In this document: positions 56,276-64,000 of the stretch, piece after piece | Numbering within the stretch: position 1 is the stretch's first letter | How the letters are laid out: the number at the start of each line of letters is the position of its first letter | Assembly: GCF_020400605.1 (NCBI RefSeq) | Contig: NZ_JAINRD010000007.1 | Location: 1-64,000, forward strand | Direction of reading: 5' to 3' | Source of the DNA: Streptomyces aculeolatus | Lineage (GTDB): Bacteria; Actinomycetota; Actinomycetes; Streptomycetales; Streptomycetaceae | Length of the DNA: 64,000 nt | The notes under the pieces: model-generated | Seen by the model: only the letters and a program-made list of their open reading frames with translations | Database searches by the model: none | Told to the model about the DNA's origin: nothing | Made by a program: the position numbers and the translations under genes

Positions 56276-57226
56276 ATGAGCTCCACCCAGCGTTTCCGCA
56301 CCTTTGGCGACCGCGTCGTCGGCCCCGGCCGGCCGGTGTACGTCACGGGTGAGATCGGCATCAACCACAACGGCGACCTCGGCAACGCGCTCGCGCTCGT
56401 CGACGCCGCCGTCGAGGCGGGCTGCGACGCGGTGAAGTTCCAGAAGCGCACGCCCGAGGTCTGCACCCCGCGCGACCAGTGGGACATCGAGCGCGACACC
56501 CCCTGGGGCCGGATGACGTACATCGACTACCGGCACCGCGTCGAGTTCGGCGAGGAGGAGTACCGGGCGATCGACGCGCACTGCAAGGAGCGCGGCATCC
56601 ACTGGTTCGCCTCCCCCTGGGACCCCGAGGCCGTCGCCTTCCTGGAGAAGTTCGACGTGCCGGCCCACAAGGTCGCCTCCGCCTCGCTGACCGACGACGA
56701 ACTGCTGCGCGCCATGCGCGCCACCGGCCGCACGGTGGTCCTGTCCACGGGCATGTCGACCCCGAAGCAGATCCGGCACGCGGTGGAGGTGCTGGGCAGT
56801 GACAACATTCTGCTGTGCCACGCCACCAGCACGTACCCGGCGAAGGCCGAGGAGCTGAACCTGCGCATGATCCACACGCTGCAGGCGGAGTTCCCGAACG
56901 TGCCGATCGGCTACTCCGGCCACGAGACGGGCCTGCAGACCTCGCTCGCCGCGGTCGCCCTCGGCGCCGTCTTCGTCGAGCGGCACATCACGCTGGACCG
57001 CGCGATGTGGGGCTCCGACCAGGCCGCCTCCGTCGAGCCGCAGGGCCTGGCCCGGCTCGTACGCGACATCCGCGTGGTCGAGGAGTCCCTCGGCGACGGC
57101 GTGAAGCGGGTCTACGACAGCGAGCTGGCGCCGATGAAGAAGCTGCGCCGGGTCAAGGGAGTCGTCGCCGAGGCCGCCGAGGCGTCGGACGCGGCGGGAG
57201 CCGAGAAGGAGCCGGTCGGGGTATGA
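56276..57226 (+). CDS. neuB: NeuB-type nonulosonic acid synthase
   Basis: 316 residues from ATG 56276 behind AAGGAAC. The PEP-condensing TIM barrel shows GEIGINHNGDLGNALALVDA, AVKFQKRTPEVCTP, FASPWDPEAVAFLEKF, KVASASLTDDELL, STGMSTPKQIRHAVEVL, LCHATSTYPAK, IGYSGHETG and ERHITLDRAMWGSDQAASVE. The C-terminal antifreeze-like SAF domain of classical NeuB is absent. It condenses PEP with a hexose or hexosamine derivative, perhaps to Kdn. The stop overlaps the next start (ATGA). Confidence 0.93.
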   Translation: MSSTQRFRTFGDRVVGPGRPVYVTGEIGINHNGDLGNALALVDAAVEAGCDAVKFQKRTPEVCTPRDQWDIERDTPWGRMTYIDYRHRVEFGEEEYRAIDAHCKERGIHWFASPWDPEAVAFLEKFDVPAHKVASASLTDDELLRAMRATGRTVVLSTGMSTPKQIRHAVEVLGSDNILLCHATSTYPAKAEELNLRMIHTLQAEFPNVPIGYSGHETGLQTSLAAVALGAVFVERHITLDRAMWGSDQAASVEPQGLARLVRDIRVVEESLGDGVKRVYDSELAPMKKLRRVKGVVAEAAEASDAAGAEKEPVGV

Positions 57227-58341
57227 CCGAGGACACCGCCGGCGGCGGCACGACCGTCGCCCTGGTGGAGAGCCCGGTCCAGCTGCTGAACGTGCTGGAG
57301 TGGGCGTACCAGGGCGGGACCGTCATACCGTTGACGGTGGTCGTGCTGCCCCCCACCGAGCCGCTCTCGCGCGGCCAGCTGCGCCGGATGGCGGAGCTGG
57401 CGATGGACGACGGCCTGGAGGTCCGCTGGCAGGAGGCGCGCGGCGGCGCGGGTCCGCTGCGCACCATGACGAGCCTGGCCCGCCCGCTGCGGCGGGCCCG
57501 GCGGGTGGTGCTGGGCGACCCGTTCTCGCGGTACGTGCAGACGCTGCTGACCATCGTCAAGGCGCGGGAGGTCGTCGTCGTGGACGACGGCACGGCGACG
57601 ATGGAGTTCACGGCGCAGCTGGCGCGGGGGGAGCGGTTCGTCCGCTGGCACCGCAGCGGGCGCGGCGGGGGCGCGCGGGGGATGCTGTTCGCGCCGGTCG
57701 CGAGCGCGGCGCGGCGCCGGCTGACCCCCGCGGGGGGCGCCGGCGCGGCGGGCACGCGGGTGGAGGTGTTCACCTCGATGCCCGTGGTGGACCCGCCCGA
57801 GGGGCTGAAGGTGACGGCGAACGAGTTCGCCTGGACCCGCTCCCGCTTCGGCCCGCCGAGCGTCGGCGCGGCCACGGACCTCGTCGGTACGTCCCTGGTG
57901 GAGACCGGTGTGGTGGACCACGACCGGTACCTGGAGGCGGTGGCGTCGCTCACCAAGGTGTACGGCGCGACGCGCTACTTCGCGCACCGCAGGGAGCGGG
58001 CCGACAAGCTCCACCGGCTGCACCAGCACACCGGCCTGGAGATAGTCCGCCCCGACCTGCCGCTGGAGATCATCGCCCGCCGCGGCCCGATCGGCCGCAC
58101 GATCGTCAGCTTCCCGTCGACGGTGGTGCACACGCTGCCGCTGGCCCTGGCGGGTACGGGCGTGAAGGTGGCGGTCTGCGAGGTCGACGCGAGCTGGCTG
58201 ACGGAGACGGCGTCGCCGCGGGCGCAGGGCTTCCTGTCGTCGGTGGCGGGGGCGGCCCGGGAGCGCCGGGGCGTCGACGGGCTGCCGGTGGGCCCGGCGA
58301 CGGCCACGGGGTGGTCGGGGGCACCGGCGGCGTCGGTCTGA
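57223..58341 (+). CDS. Putative sialyl/polysialyltransferase-like glycosyltransferase
   Basis: 372 residues from ATG 57223, overlapping the neuB stop. It opens with VALVESPVQLLNVLEWAYQG, characteristic of GT52/polyST-like enzymes. The nucleotide-binding D/E-D/E-G motif is VVVVDDGTATMEF. TRYFAHRRERADK and the segment PSTVVHTLPLALAG correspond to the HP/SS positions. It probably attaches CMP-activated nonulosonate in the same pathway as the preceding genes and completes the operon. Confidence 0.82.
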   Translation: MTEDTAGGGTTVALVESPVQLLNVLEWAYQGGTVIPLTVVVLPPTEPLSRGQLRRMAELAMDDGLEVRWQEARGGAGPLRTMTSLARPLRRARRVVLGDPFSRYVQTLLTIVKAREVVVVDDGTATMEFTAQLARGERFVRWHRSGRGGGARGMLFAPVASAARRRLTPAGGAGAAGTRVEVFTSMPVVDPPEGLKVTANEFAWTRSRFGPPSVGAATDLVGTSLVETGVVDHDRYLEAVASLTKVYGATRYFAHRRERADKLHRLHQHTGLEIVRPDLPLEIIARRGPIGRTIVSFPSTVVHTLPLALAGTGVKVAVCEVDASWLTETASPRAQGFLSSVAGAARERRGVDGLPVGPATATGWSGAPAASV

Positions 58342-58448
58342 AGCGAGCGCCGGAGTGTACCCACCGCGTACGCCGGTCATGCACCCGCGGGGCTGAAATT
58401 TTGTTGATCCTTCTCGGCGACCCCGGTGATCCCCGTACGCTTCACAGT

Positions 58449-59702
58449 GTGAACCGACTGATGTCCCGTGACGCAGAGCCCGAGTCCGGCCCCGACGCGC
58501 TGCTGCCCGGGGCGCTCCCGGCACCGCTGAACGCCGAACTCATCGCGTTCCGCCGGGACTTGCACATGCACCCGGAGCTGGGCAACCAGGAGTTCCGTAC
58601 CACCGCCGCGATCAAGGAGCGGCTGGAGCAGGAGGGCCTCGCCCCCCGCGTGCTCCCGGCGGGCACGGGCCTGATCTGCGACATCGGCATCCCGGACGGC
58701 GGGACGGCCCCCGGCCCGATGCTGGCGCTGCGCGCGGACATCGACGCGCTGCCGATCCCGGACACCAAGACGGTCCCGTACCGCTCCGCCGTCCCGGACC
58801 GCGCCCACGCCTGCGGCCACGACGTCCACACGGCCGTCGTCCTGGGCGCGGGCATCGTCCTCGCCGGCCTGGCCCGCGAGGGCCTGCTGCCGCACCCGGT
58901 ACGGCTGATCTTCCAGCCCGCGGAGGAGGTGCTGCCCGGCGGTGCGACCGACGCCATCGAGGCGGGCGTCCTGGAGGGCGTGGGCCGGATCATCGGCGTG
59001 CACTGCGACCCGCGCGTGGAGGTGGGCCGCATCGGCCTGCGCCAGGGCGCCATCACGTCCGCCTGCGACCGCCTCGAAATCTCCCTCGACGGCCCCGGCG
59101 GCCACACCGCCCGCCCCCACCTGACCACCGACCTGGTCACGGCCGCCGCCCGCGTCGCCACCGACGTACCGGCGCTCCTGTCCCGCCGCGTGGACGCCCG
59201 CGCGGGCCTGGCGGTCACCTTCGGCCGCCTCCACGCCGGCCACGCCTGCAACGTCGTCCCGCAGCACGCGGAGCTGTCCGGCACGGTCCGCTGCCTGGAC
59301 CTGGACACCTGGCGCCGCGCCCCGGACATGGTCCACGCGGCGGTCGACGAGGTCGCGGCGATGCACCGCGCGAAGTCCGCGATCACGTACGTCCGCGGCG
59401 TCCCGCCGGTGGTCAACGAACCGGCGACGACGGCGCTGCTGGCGAACGCGATGACGGCGCGGCGGGGAACGGAGTCGGTGGAGACGACGGAACAGAGCCT
59501 GGGCGGGGAGGACTTCTCCTGGTACCTGGAGCACGTCCCGGGCGCGCTGGCGCGGCTGGGCGTGCGGGCGGTGGGGGAGACGGGGCTGCCGCGGGACCTG
59601 CACCAGGGGGACTTCGACGTGGACGAGGGCGCGATCCGCGTGGGGGTCGAGCTGTTCACGGCGGCGGCGCTGCTGGACGCGGGGGCGGGGGCGGTGGTGT
59701 AG
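58449..59702 (+). CDS. M20-family amidohydrolase
   Basis: 417 residues from GTG 58449, 7 nt after TACGCT (leaderless); ATG 58461 is possible. Metal-binding segments: HACGHDVHTAVVLGAG, IFQPAEEVLPGGA, GVHCDPRVEVG and GGEDFSWYLEHVPG. The dimerisation domain includes GPGGHTARPHLTTDLVTA and HACNVVPQHAELSGTVR. It belongs to the IAA-amino-acid hydrolase/AbgB-like group that cleaves N-acyl amino acids. It is transcribed separately from the glycan operon. Confidence 0.93.
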   Translation: MNRLMSRDAEPESGPDALLPGALPAPLNAELIAFRRDLHMHPELGNQEFRTTAAIKERLEQEGLAPRVLPAGTGLICDIGIPDGGTAPGPMLALRADIDALPIPDTKTVPYRSAVPDRAHACGHDVHTAVVLGAGIVLAGLAREGLLPHPVRLIFQPAEEVLPGGATDAIEAGVLEGVGRIIGVHCDPRVEVGRIGLRQGAITSACDRLEISLDGPGGHTARPHLTTDLVTAAARVATDVPALLSRRVDARAGLAVTFGRLHAGHACNVVPQHAELSGTVRCLDLDTWRRAPDMVHAAVDEVAAMHRAKSAITYVRGVPPVVNEPATTALLANAMTARRGTESVETTEQSLGGEDFSWYLEHVPGALARLGVRAVGETGLPRDLHQGDFDVDEGAIRVGVELFTAAALLDAGAGAVV

Positions 59703-59838
59703 GGGCGGACTCGGCGACACGGGTTCGCAGCCTGGCTACGCGATGCACGTCGGCGCCGGCCGAAAGAGGAGACGCGGGGGAGCTGCGGCCTACGGGGTCT
59801 CTGCGGCCTCTGCGGCCTCTGGGGGCCTCTGCGGCCTC

Positions 59839-60654
59839 TCAGCGCACGGGGACGAGCGTCAGGTAGGCGAGGCCGAGCACGCCGCGGTACCCCCGGAGCC
59901 ACATGCTGCGGTGGCGGTCGACGCGGTCGCGGGTCTCCTCGGCCAGGGGATGGTCGGGGTGGGCGGCGAGCCACTCCTCGACGTCGGACTGGTAGGCGGA
60001 CTCGAAGTCCTCCCATTCGTCGTCGCCGGCGGTCTCGATCCAGGCGGGCCGGAAGCCCGCGGCGACGGCGAGGTCGACGAGGCCGGCGAGGTCGAGGTGC
60101 TCGGTGGGGGAGGCGTCCGGCCACATGGCGGACAACTCGGCGGTGGTGGGAGGCCGTTGCCAGATCCCCTCGCCGAGAACGACACGGCCGCCGGGGGCGA
60201 CCAGGCGGCGGAGGGCGTGCAGGGCGGCGGAGGTGTGCTCGGGGGGCGGGGCGTCGCTGAGGGCGTGGCTGGCGCCGAAGCACAGGACGAGGTCGGCGGG
60301 ACCGTGGGCTGTGCCGACGGCGGACTCCCGGACGAACCGTACGCGCTCGGCGAGCCCACGGGCCTCGGCGCCGGCGCGGCCGCGGGCGAGGTCTTCCTCG
60401 TTGAGGTCGATGCCGACACCGGTCGAGCCGGGGGTGGCCTCAAGGAAGCGAAGCATGAACTCGCCCCAGCCACAGCCGATGTCGAGGACGGAGGCAGGGG
60501 CGGTCGGGGAGCCAGGGGCGTCGTCAGGGGAGGCGGGGGAGGCGGGGACGGGTGGAGCGGACAGCCGGCGGATCATCCGGACGGCGCGGTCCTCGGAGAG
60601 GGGGCCGTGGAAGGTGAGCCGGGTGAGGCGGGGAGGGGAGGAGGAGTGGTACAT
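59839..60654 (-). CDS. SAM-dependent class I methyltransferase
   Basis: 271 residues from ATG 60654, 7 nt after TAGCGT (leaderless). The SAM site is VLDIGCGWGEFMLRFLE and GVGIDLNEEDLARGRA. PADLVLCFGASHALSD, LRRLVAPGGRVVLGEGIW and AGFRPAWIETAGDDEWEDFE follow. This is a SAM-MT of the small-molecule group, substrate unknown. A Pro/Ala stretch of ~20 residues precedes motif I. Confidence 0.9.
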   Translation of the reverse strand: MYHSSSPPRLTRLTFHGPLSEDRAVRMIRRLSAPPVPASPASPDDAPGSPTAPASVLDIGCGWGEFMLRFLEATPGSTGVGIDLNEEDLARGRAGAEARGLAERVRFVRESAVGTAHGPADLVLCFGASHALSDAPPPEHTSAALHALRRLVAPGGRVVLGEGIWQRPPTTAELSAMWPDASPTEHLDLAGLVDLAVAAGFRPAWIETAGDDEWEDFESAYQSDVEEWLAAHPDHPLAEETRDRVDRHRSMWLRGYRGVLGLAYLTLVPVR

Positions 60655-60795
60655 GCCCGGAACGCTAGAACGACCCGGCAGCACAGGGGTACCGATTTCC
60701 CAGCTCCACCCCACCCACCTCCCCGCACTCCCACCCAAGGGTAGGAGCCCGCTCTGACAACGCAGCCGGGCCACCGGCGCGTTCAGACCCCATCT

Positions 60796-61060
60796 CCCCG
60801 CACGCCCGCCCAAGGGTATGCGCGTGCTCTAACAATTCAGTCGGGTCGCTGGCGCGGTGGGTGGCTCTGACGCGCGTGGGCCGGGTGCGGGGTTTGCGGT
60901 TTCCCCGCGCCACCCCCCGATCTCCCCTCACGCCCGCCCAAGGGTATGCGCCTGCTCTGACAACGAACCCGGGTCCCGGGCGAGGTCGGCGGGTCTGACG
61001 TGTGTGCGGGACGGGTGCGGGGGTTACGGCGCCGGGGTGAGCGGTTGGTACGCGGAGTGT
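60796..61060 (+). repeat. Left arm of long imperfect inverted repeat
   Basis: ~265 bp that recur inverted at 61809-62075 with scattered substitutions. Each arm holds two copies of a core unit with CCCAAGGGTATGCGC and CTGACAAC about 128 bp apart (60809 and 60937 here). A third, partial unit lies outside the arm at 60734. Confidence 0.8.
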
Positions 61061-61152
61061 GGCGGTGTCCGGGGATGCGGCGAGGGGAGTGGCGGTGTCG
61101 CTGGGGCTCCCCCCGGGCCACCCCGCTCTTTGAGTGTGGGCCTGCGTCCGGC

Positions 61153-61221
61153 GTCAAGGGCGTTCCCTCCGCTTCGCTGCGGGAACGTCGCTGCGCGATG
61201 GGGCTTCGCCCCACCCTTGAC
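61153..61221. repeat. Cloverleaf-like three-stem palindrome
   Basis: An outer stem GTCAAGGG/CCCTTGAC (61153-61160 with 61214-61221) encloses two hairpins: CGTTCCC/GGGAACG (61161-61167, 61181-61187) and TGGGGC/GCCCCA (61199-61204, 61208-61213). Both are directly stacked on the outer stem. Confidence 0.7.
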
Positions 61222-61486
61222 CCCGGACTCCGGCCCGTGACAGACCGGCAGCTAAGGGTGGCCCAGGGGGAGCGGGCACCCGAACGCCGTGCCTACGGAG
61301 GCAGAGCCCGGCGGACGGGGGCCGGACCACCCGAGCCGGAACTGCCCGATCACCGAGGCGTCCCCGCGGACGGGGGCGGGCCACCGGAGCTGGGCACACC
61401 ACTGCCGCCGGCGCCCCGCCGGAGGAGATTGGTCGTAACCGGCGGTAACTCACCCCCAATAACATGCTAAATCGCCCATGCGCCCT

Positions 61487-61770
61487 GACTTTCGCCCACC
61501 TGCGCACACCCAACACCTCCAGCGACGCCAGCCTCCGCCCAGACCGCACCCAGCGAACGCAACGTAGACAAAGTCGCCGCACCGGCGTGCAAAACCCGGA
61601 CAAAGCGCCCAGCAGGGCCCGACTTTCGCCCAGCCGGATGCGCTAACCCGCCCCAGCCGCCACCGACCACCGCCCGAGCAGTCCGGAGTGGGTGCTATCT
61701 GCACGAACTCCCGGCAACCCGCCAGCCAAACCAGCGCAATTCACCCACGCGAACCGACTTTTGCCCACCC
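61487..61770. repeat. Three ~35-bp segments at exact 134-bp spacing
   Basis: GACTTTCGCCCA-type segments with similar left flanks start at 61487, 61621 and 61755. Between them the sequence is only weakly alike, so this is a decayed tandem array. Confidence 0.5.
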
Positions 61771-61808
61771 GCGCGCACCCACCGGCCCCAGGCCCCCGCA
61801 CCCGGGCC

Positions 61809-62075
61809 CACTCCGCGTACCGACCGCTCACCCCGGCGGCCGTAACCCCCGCACCCGTCCCGCACACACGTCAGACCCGCTGACCTCGCCCGGGACCCGG
61901 GTTCGTTGTCAGAGCGGGCGCATACCCTTGGGTGGGCGTGAGGGGAGATCGGGGGGTGGCGCGGGGGAACCGCAAACCCCGCACCCGGCCCACGCGCGCG
62001 TCAAAGCCGCCCACCGCGCCAGCGACCCGACTGCGTTGTCAGTTCACGCGCATACCCTTGGGTGGGTGTGCGGGG
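61809..62075 (-). repeat. Right arm of long imperfect inverted repeat
   Basis: Reverse-complement counterpart of 60796-61060. Core units are at 61923 and 62053. The last 37 bp lie inside the 3' end of the TetR gene and encode its final ~12 residues. Confidence 0.8.
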
Positions 62076-62743
62076 TTCTTCCTTGGGGTTCGGCTTTCCT
62101 GTCGGCCCTCGGTCCGCTTCTCCGCCCCGAACGCGCCCCCCGCCGCCGCCAAAACCGCCGCCCCCGCCGCCCGTTCCGGCAGTCCCGGGTCGGGTGCCCC
62201 GCGTAGCAGTACCAGTTGGTGGTACACCGGTGCCGTCGCCGCTATCAGCAGGGCCCGTGCGTCCGTGTCCCCCCGGAGTTCGCCCCGTTCCGCCGCCCGC
62301 GCCACCACGGCCTCGCACTGCCCGTACCGGTCCTCCCACAGCCGCGTCTGCGCCTCCGCCGCCTGTTCCGAGTGGTACGAGGCCGCCATCAACGCCACGG
62401 CGAAGGACGGGCGTACGGTCAGCGACTCCTGGATCTCCTCGTTCAGCGCCGTCAGGTCGCCGCGCAGCGAGCCGGTGTCCGGCGGGTGCCAGTCCATCTC
62501 GCCGGCGGCGTCGATCACGTCCGCGAGCAGGCCGCCCACGTCGCGCCAACGGCGGTAGACCGTGGCGCGGTGTACTCCCGCCCTGGTCGCGACCCCCTCC
62601 ATCGTGAGTTCTCCGTGGCCGTTCTCCGCGAGTTCGGCGCGCACCGCGTCGAGGACCTGGGCCCGGACCCTGGCGGTGCGCCCTCCCGGGCGGCGACCCC
62701 GGCCGCCGCCGTCCGCTGGTGGTGTGGCCTTCTGGGCTGTCAT
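62039..62743 (-). CDS. TetR-family transcriptional regulator
   Basis: 234 residues from ATG 62743; ATG 62791 adds 16 residues. The HTH is ELTMEGVATRAGVHRATVYR, preceded by a basic arm (GRGRRPGGRTARVRAQVLDA). The ligand domain contains ASYHSEQAAEAQTRLWEDRY and APVYHQLVLLRGAPDPGLPE and resembles a TetR_C-type fold. The final residues NPAHPPKGMRVN are read from the inverted-repeat element, so the native C terminus was probably replaced. It is transcribed divergently from the acetyltransferase gene. Confidence 0.92.
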   Translation of the reverse strand: MTAQKATPPADGGGRGRRPGGRTARVRAQVLDAVRAELAENGHGELTMEGVATRAGVHRATVYRRWRDVGGLLADVIDAAGEMDWHPPDTGSLRGDLTALNEEIQESLTVRPSFAVALMAASYHSEQAAEAQTRLWEDRYGQCEAVVARAAERGELRGDTDARALLIAATAPVYHQLVLLRGAPDPGLPERAAGAAVLAAAGGAFGAEKRTEGRQESRTPRKNPAHPPKGMRVN

Positions 62744-62760
62744 CGGTAGTCCGCAATTCG

Positions 62761-62811
62761 GTTGATCAACGGGCCAGTGGTGCGTCAGCATCTTAACGCT
62801 ACAGTTGTCGC
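62761..62811. promoter_or_regulatory. Candidate TetR operators
   Basis: Two sites lie in the divergent 97-bp gap: the perfect palindrome GTTGATCAAC (62761-62770) and the imperfect GCTACAGTTGTCGC (62798-62811, pattern GC-n-ACA-nn-TGT-n-GC). The second is closer to the acetyltransferase promoter. Confidence 0.5.
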
Positions 62812-62840
62812 ACTAACCGAGACCAGGAGCCGTCCTTCCC

Positions 62841-63479
62841 ATGCCGCCCCTTCCCGCCGACCCCACCGTCCTCCACCCCATGCCCGACCACCCGCGCGTC
62901 GTCCTCCTCAAGCCCCTCCTGACCTCCCCCCTCATCGAAGCCGGGGACTTCTCCTACTACGACGATCCCGACGACCCCACCGCCTTCGAGACCCGCAACG
63001 TGCTCTACCACTACGGCCCCGAGCGCCTCGTCATCGGCAAGTACTGCGCCCTCGGCACCGGCACCCGGTTCCTCATGAACGGCGCCAACCACCGCATGGA
63101 CGGCCCCTCCACGTTCCCCTTCCCCACCATGGGCGGTTCCTGGGCCGAGCACTTCGACCTCATCACCGGCCTGCCGGGCCGCGGCGACACCGTCGTCGGC
63201 AACGACGTGTGGTTCGGGCACGGCGCCACGGTCATGCCCGGCGTACGGATCGGCCACGGGGCGATCGTCGCCGCCGGGGCCGTCGTCACCGGTGACGTGC
63301 CCGACTACGGCATCGTCGGCGGCAACCCGGCCCGTCTCATCCGTACGCGCTACGACGCCGCCGACGTCGCCCGGCTCCTCGCCGTCGCGTGGTGGGACTG
63401 GCCCGTCGAGCACATCACCGCCCATGTGCGGACGATCATGGCCGGTACCGTCGCCGAACTGGAGGCCGTTGTCCCGTAG
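62841..63479 (+). CDS. Vat/CatB-like xenobiotic O-acetyltransferase
   Basis: 212 residues from ATG 62841 behind CAGGAG. A left-handed beta-helix acyltransferase: [20 protein letters not shown], catalytic His in [54 protein letters not shown] and [12 protein letters not shown]. Close relatives are streptogramin A acetyltransferases (Vat) and CatB. The probable role is antibiotic modification. Its promoter carries the TetR-type operator, and a glycosyltransferase gene follows in the same direction. Confidence 0.92.
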   Translation: MPPLPADPTVLHPMPDHPRVVLLKPLLTSPLIEAGDFSYYDDPDDPTAFETRNVLYHYGPERLVIGKYCALGTGTRFLMNGANHRMDGPSTFPFPTMGGSWAEHFDLITGLPGRGDTVVGNDVWFGHGATVMPGVRIGHGAIVAAGAVVTGDVPDYGIVGGNPARLIRTRYDAADVARLLAVAWWDWPVEHITAHVRTIMAGTVAELEAVVP

Positions 63480-63498
63480 ATCGCGTGTATCGCGTAGT

Positions 63499-63530
63499 CC
63501 CCGTAGCCCCGTAGCCCCGTAGCCCCGTAG
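63499..63530 (+). repeat. 8-bp tandem repeat CCCCGTAG x4
   Basis: Four perfect units lie 19 bp after the acetyltransferase stop, flanked by degenerate copies. The length may vary by slippage. Confidence 0.8.
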
Positions 63531-63588
63531 GCCGTCGGCTGCGTGTACACCCCGCAGAACCGCACCACCTGGAAACGAGAGATCGCCC

Positions 63589-64000
63589 ATGCCCCCTCGC
63601 CGCGCCCACATCGCCATGGTCGGCATTCCCGCCGTCAGCCACGTCCTGCCCAGCCTCGCCGTCATCCGTGAACTCGTGGCCCGCGGGCACCGCGTCACCT
63701 ACGCCAACGACCCCTTCATCGCCGACCGCATCGAGCCCACCGGCGCGGAACTGGTGCCCTGCACCTCCACGCTGCCCGTCGCCGACAACGACTGGCCCGC
63801 CGACCCCATCGCCGCGTCGGGCCTCTTCCTCGCCGACGCCATCCAGGCCCTCCCCCAACTGCACGCCGCCTACGACGACGATCCCGCCGACCTGTACCTC
63901 TACGACATCGGCGCCTACGCCGCCCGCGCCCTCGGCGAGGCGCAGGGCCGGCCCCTCCTCCAGTTGTCCCCGACGTTCGTCGCCTGGGACGGCTACGAGG
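63589..64000 (+). CDS. Macrolide-glycosyltransferase-like protein (OleD/MGT family), partial
   Basis: Starts at ATG 63589 (CGAGAGA upstream) and is cut by the window end after 137 residues. The N-terminal half of a GT1 fold is visible: HIAMVGIPAVSHVLPSLAVI, RELVARGHRVTYANDPFIAD and LYLYDIGAYAARALGEAQGR. It closely parallels OleD/Mgt, which inactivate macrolides by glucosylation. The usual N-terminal His is replaced by the SHVLP segment. With the acetyltransferase and TetR it forms a likely resistance island. Confidence 0.88.
   Translation, partial: MPPRRAHIAMVGIPAVSHVLPSLAVIRELVARGHRVTYANDPFIADRIEPTGAELVPCTSTLPVADNDWPADPIAASGLFLADAIQALPQLHAAYDDDPADLYLYDIGAYAARALGEAQGRPLLQLSPTFVAWDGYE

Larger units (their letters stand above)
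60655..62038. other. 1.4 kb gene-free block dominated by inverted repeats
   Basis: No reading frame here has coding character. The block holds a partial repeat unit (60734-60761), the left arm (60796-61060), a 748-bp centre with a cloverleaf palindrome and three 134-bp-spaced segments, and most of the right arm. No transposase or tRNA is present. Confidence 0.7.

Noticed and set aside
61464..61890. Several 60-90-codon frames in the repeat block
   Set aside because: They read through repeats in all frames with Arg/Pro/Ala noise and lack ribosome-binding sites.
60796..62075. Insertion sequence or integrated element
   Set aside because: No transposase or integrase frame, and no clear target-site duplication at the arm ends.

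Overview
The window is chromosomal DNA of a very high-GC actinomycete, most likely a Streptomyces or close relative. Supporting signs are GTG and TTG starts, third-position G/C in nearly every codon, many leaderless promoters, and core gene order as on Streptomyces chromosomes (purN-purH, folD, mdh, trpS, glyA). No rRNA, tRNA, CRISPR array, transposase or phage gene was seen.

Layout. 0-11.5 kb is a conserved core: a membrane-anchored sigma-like protein, a DUF6350 membrane protein, purN-purH, folD-DUF3017, an XRE/DUF2690 membrane regulator and mdh. 11.5-16.2 kb holds an unusual L32-like ribosomal protein behind a small leader ORF, then a three-gene membrane operon whose first two proteins share an I-G-x-M-S/T-G-G-A motif. 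16.2-29 kb carries a PEP-mutase-family enzyme, a divergent CMD/MocR pair, a metallophosphoesterase, a GT2 glycosyltransferase, a Ser/Thr kinase with WD40 repeats, GNAT and Nudix genes, a DacC-type carboxypeptidase and a YihY protein. 29-37.8 kb holds a 2H phosphoesterase, trpS, an ECF sigma factor with a candidate regulator, glyA behind a ZTP riboswitch, divergent rocD, and a FUSC protein. 37.8-45.2 kb is a two-component system with an MMPL exporter, then an MFS exporter divergent from a WYL regulator.

45.2-51.5 kb is an accessory cluster of secreted proteins: a small Cys-containing protein, a trypsin-fold/FG-GAP protein whose catalytic His and Ser are both replaced, and a 1108-residue Tat-exported ALF-repeat protein. 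51.7-58.3 kb looks like a sialic-acid-like (probably wall teichulosonic acid) gene set: polysialyltransferase-like proteins, a DUF6716 protein, a CMP-nonulosonate cytidylyltransferase/HAD fusion and a NeuB-type synthase. 58.4-60.7 kb has an M20 amidohydrolase and a methyltransferase. 60.7-62.1 kb is a 1.4 kb gene-free block built from a 265-bp inverted repeat. The window ends with a likely antibiotic-modification island: a TetR regulator divergent from a Vat-like acetyltransferase and a macrolide-glycosyltransferase-like gene cut by the window edge.

How the genes connect. purN, purH, folD and glyA all serve one-carbon and purine metabolism. PurH consumes AICAR (ZMP), whose triphosphate is the ligand of the riboswitch in front of glyA. 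In several divergent pairs (CMD/MocR, MFS/WYL, TetR/Vat, glyA/rocD) the shared intergenic region contains a clear inverted repeat.
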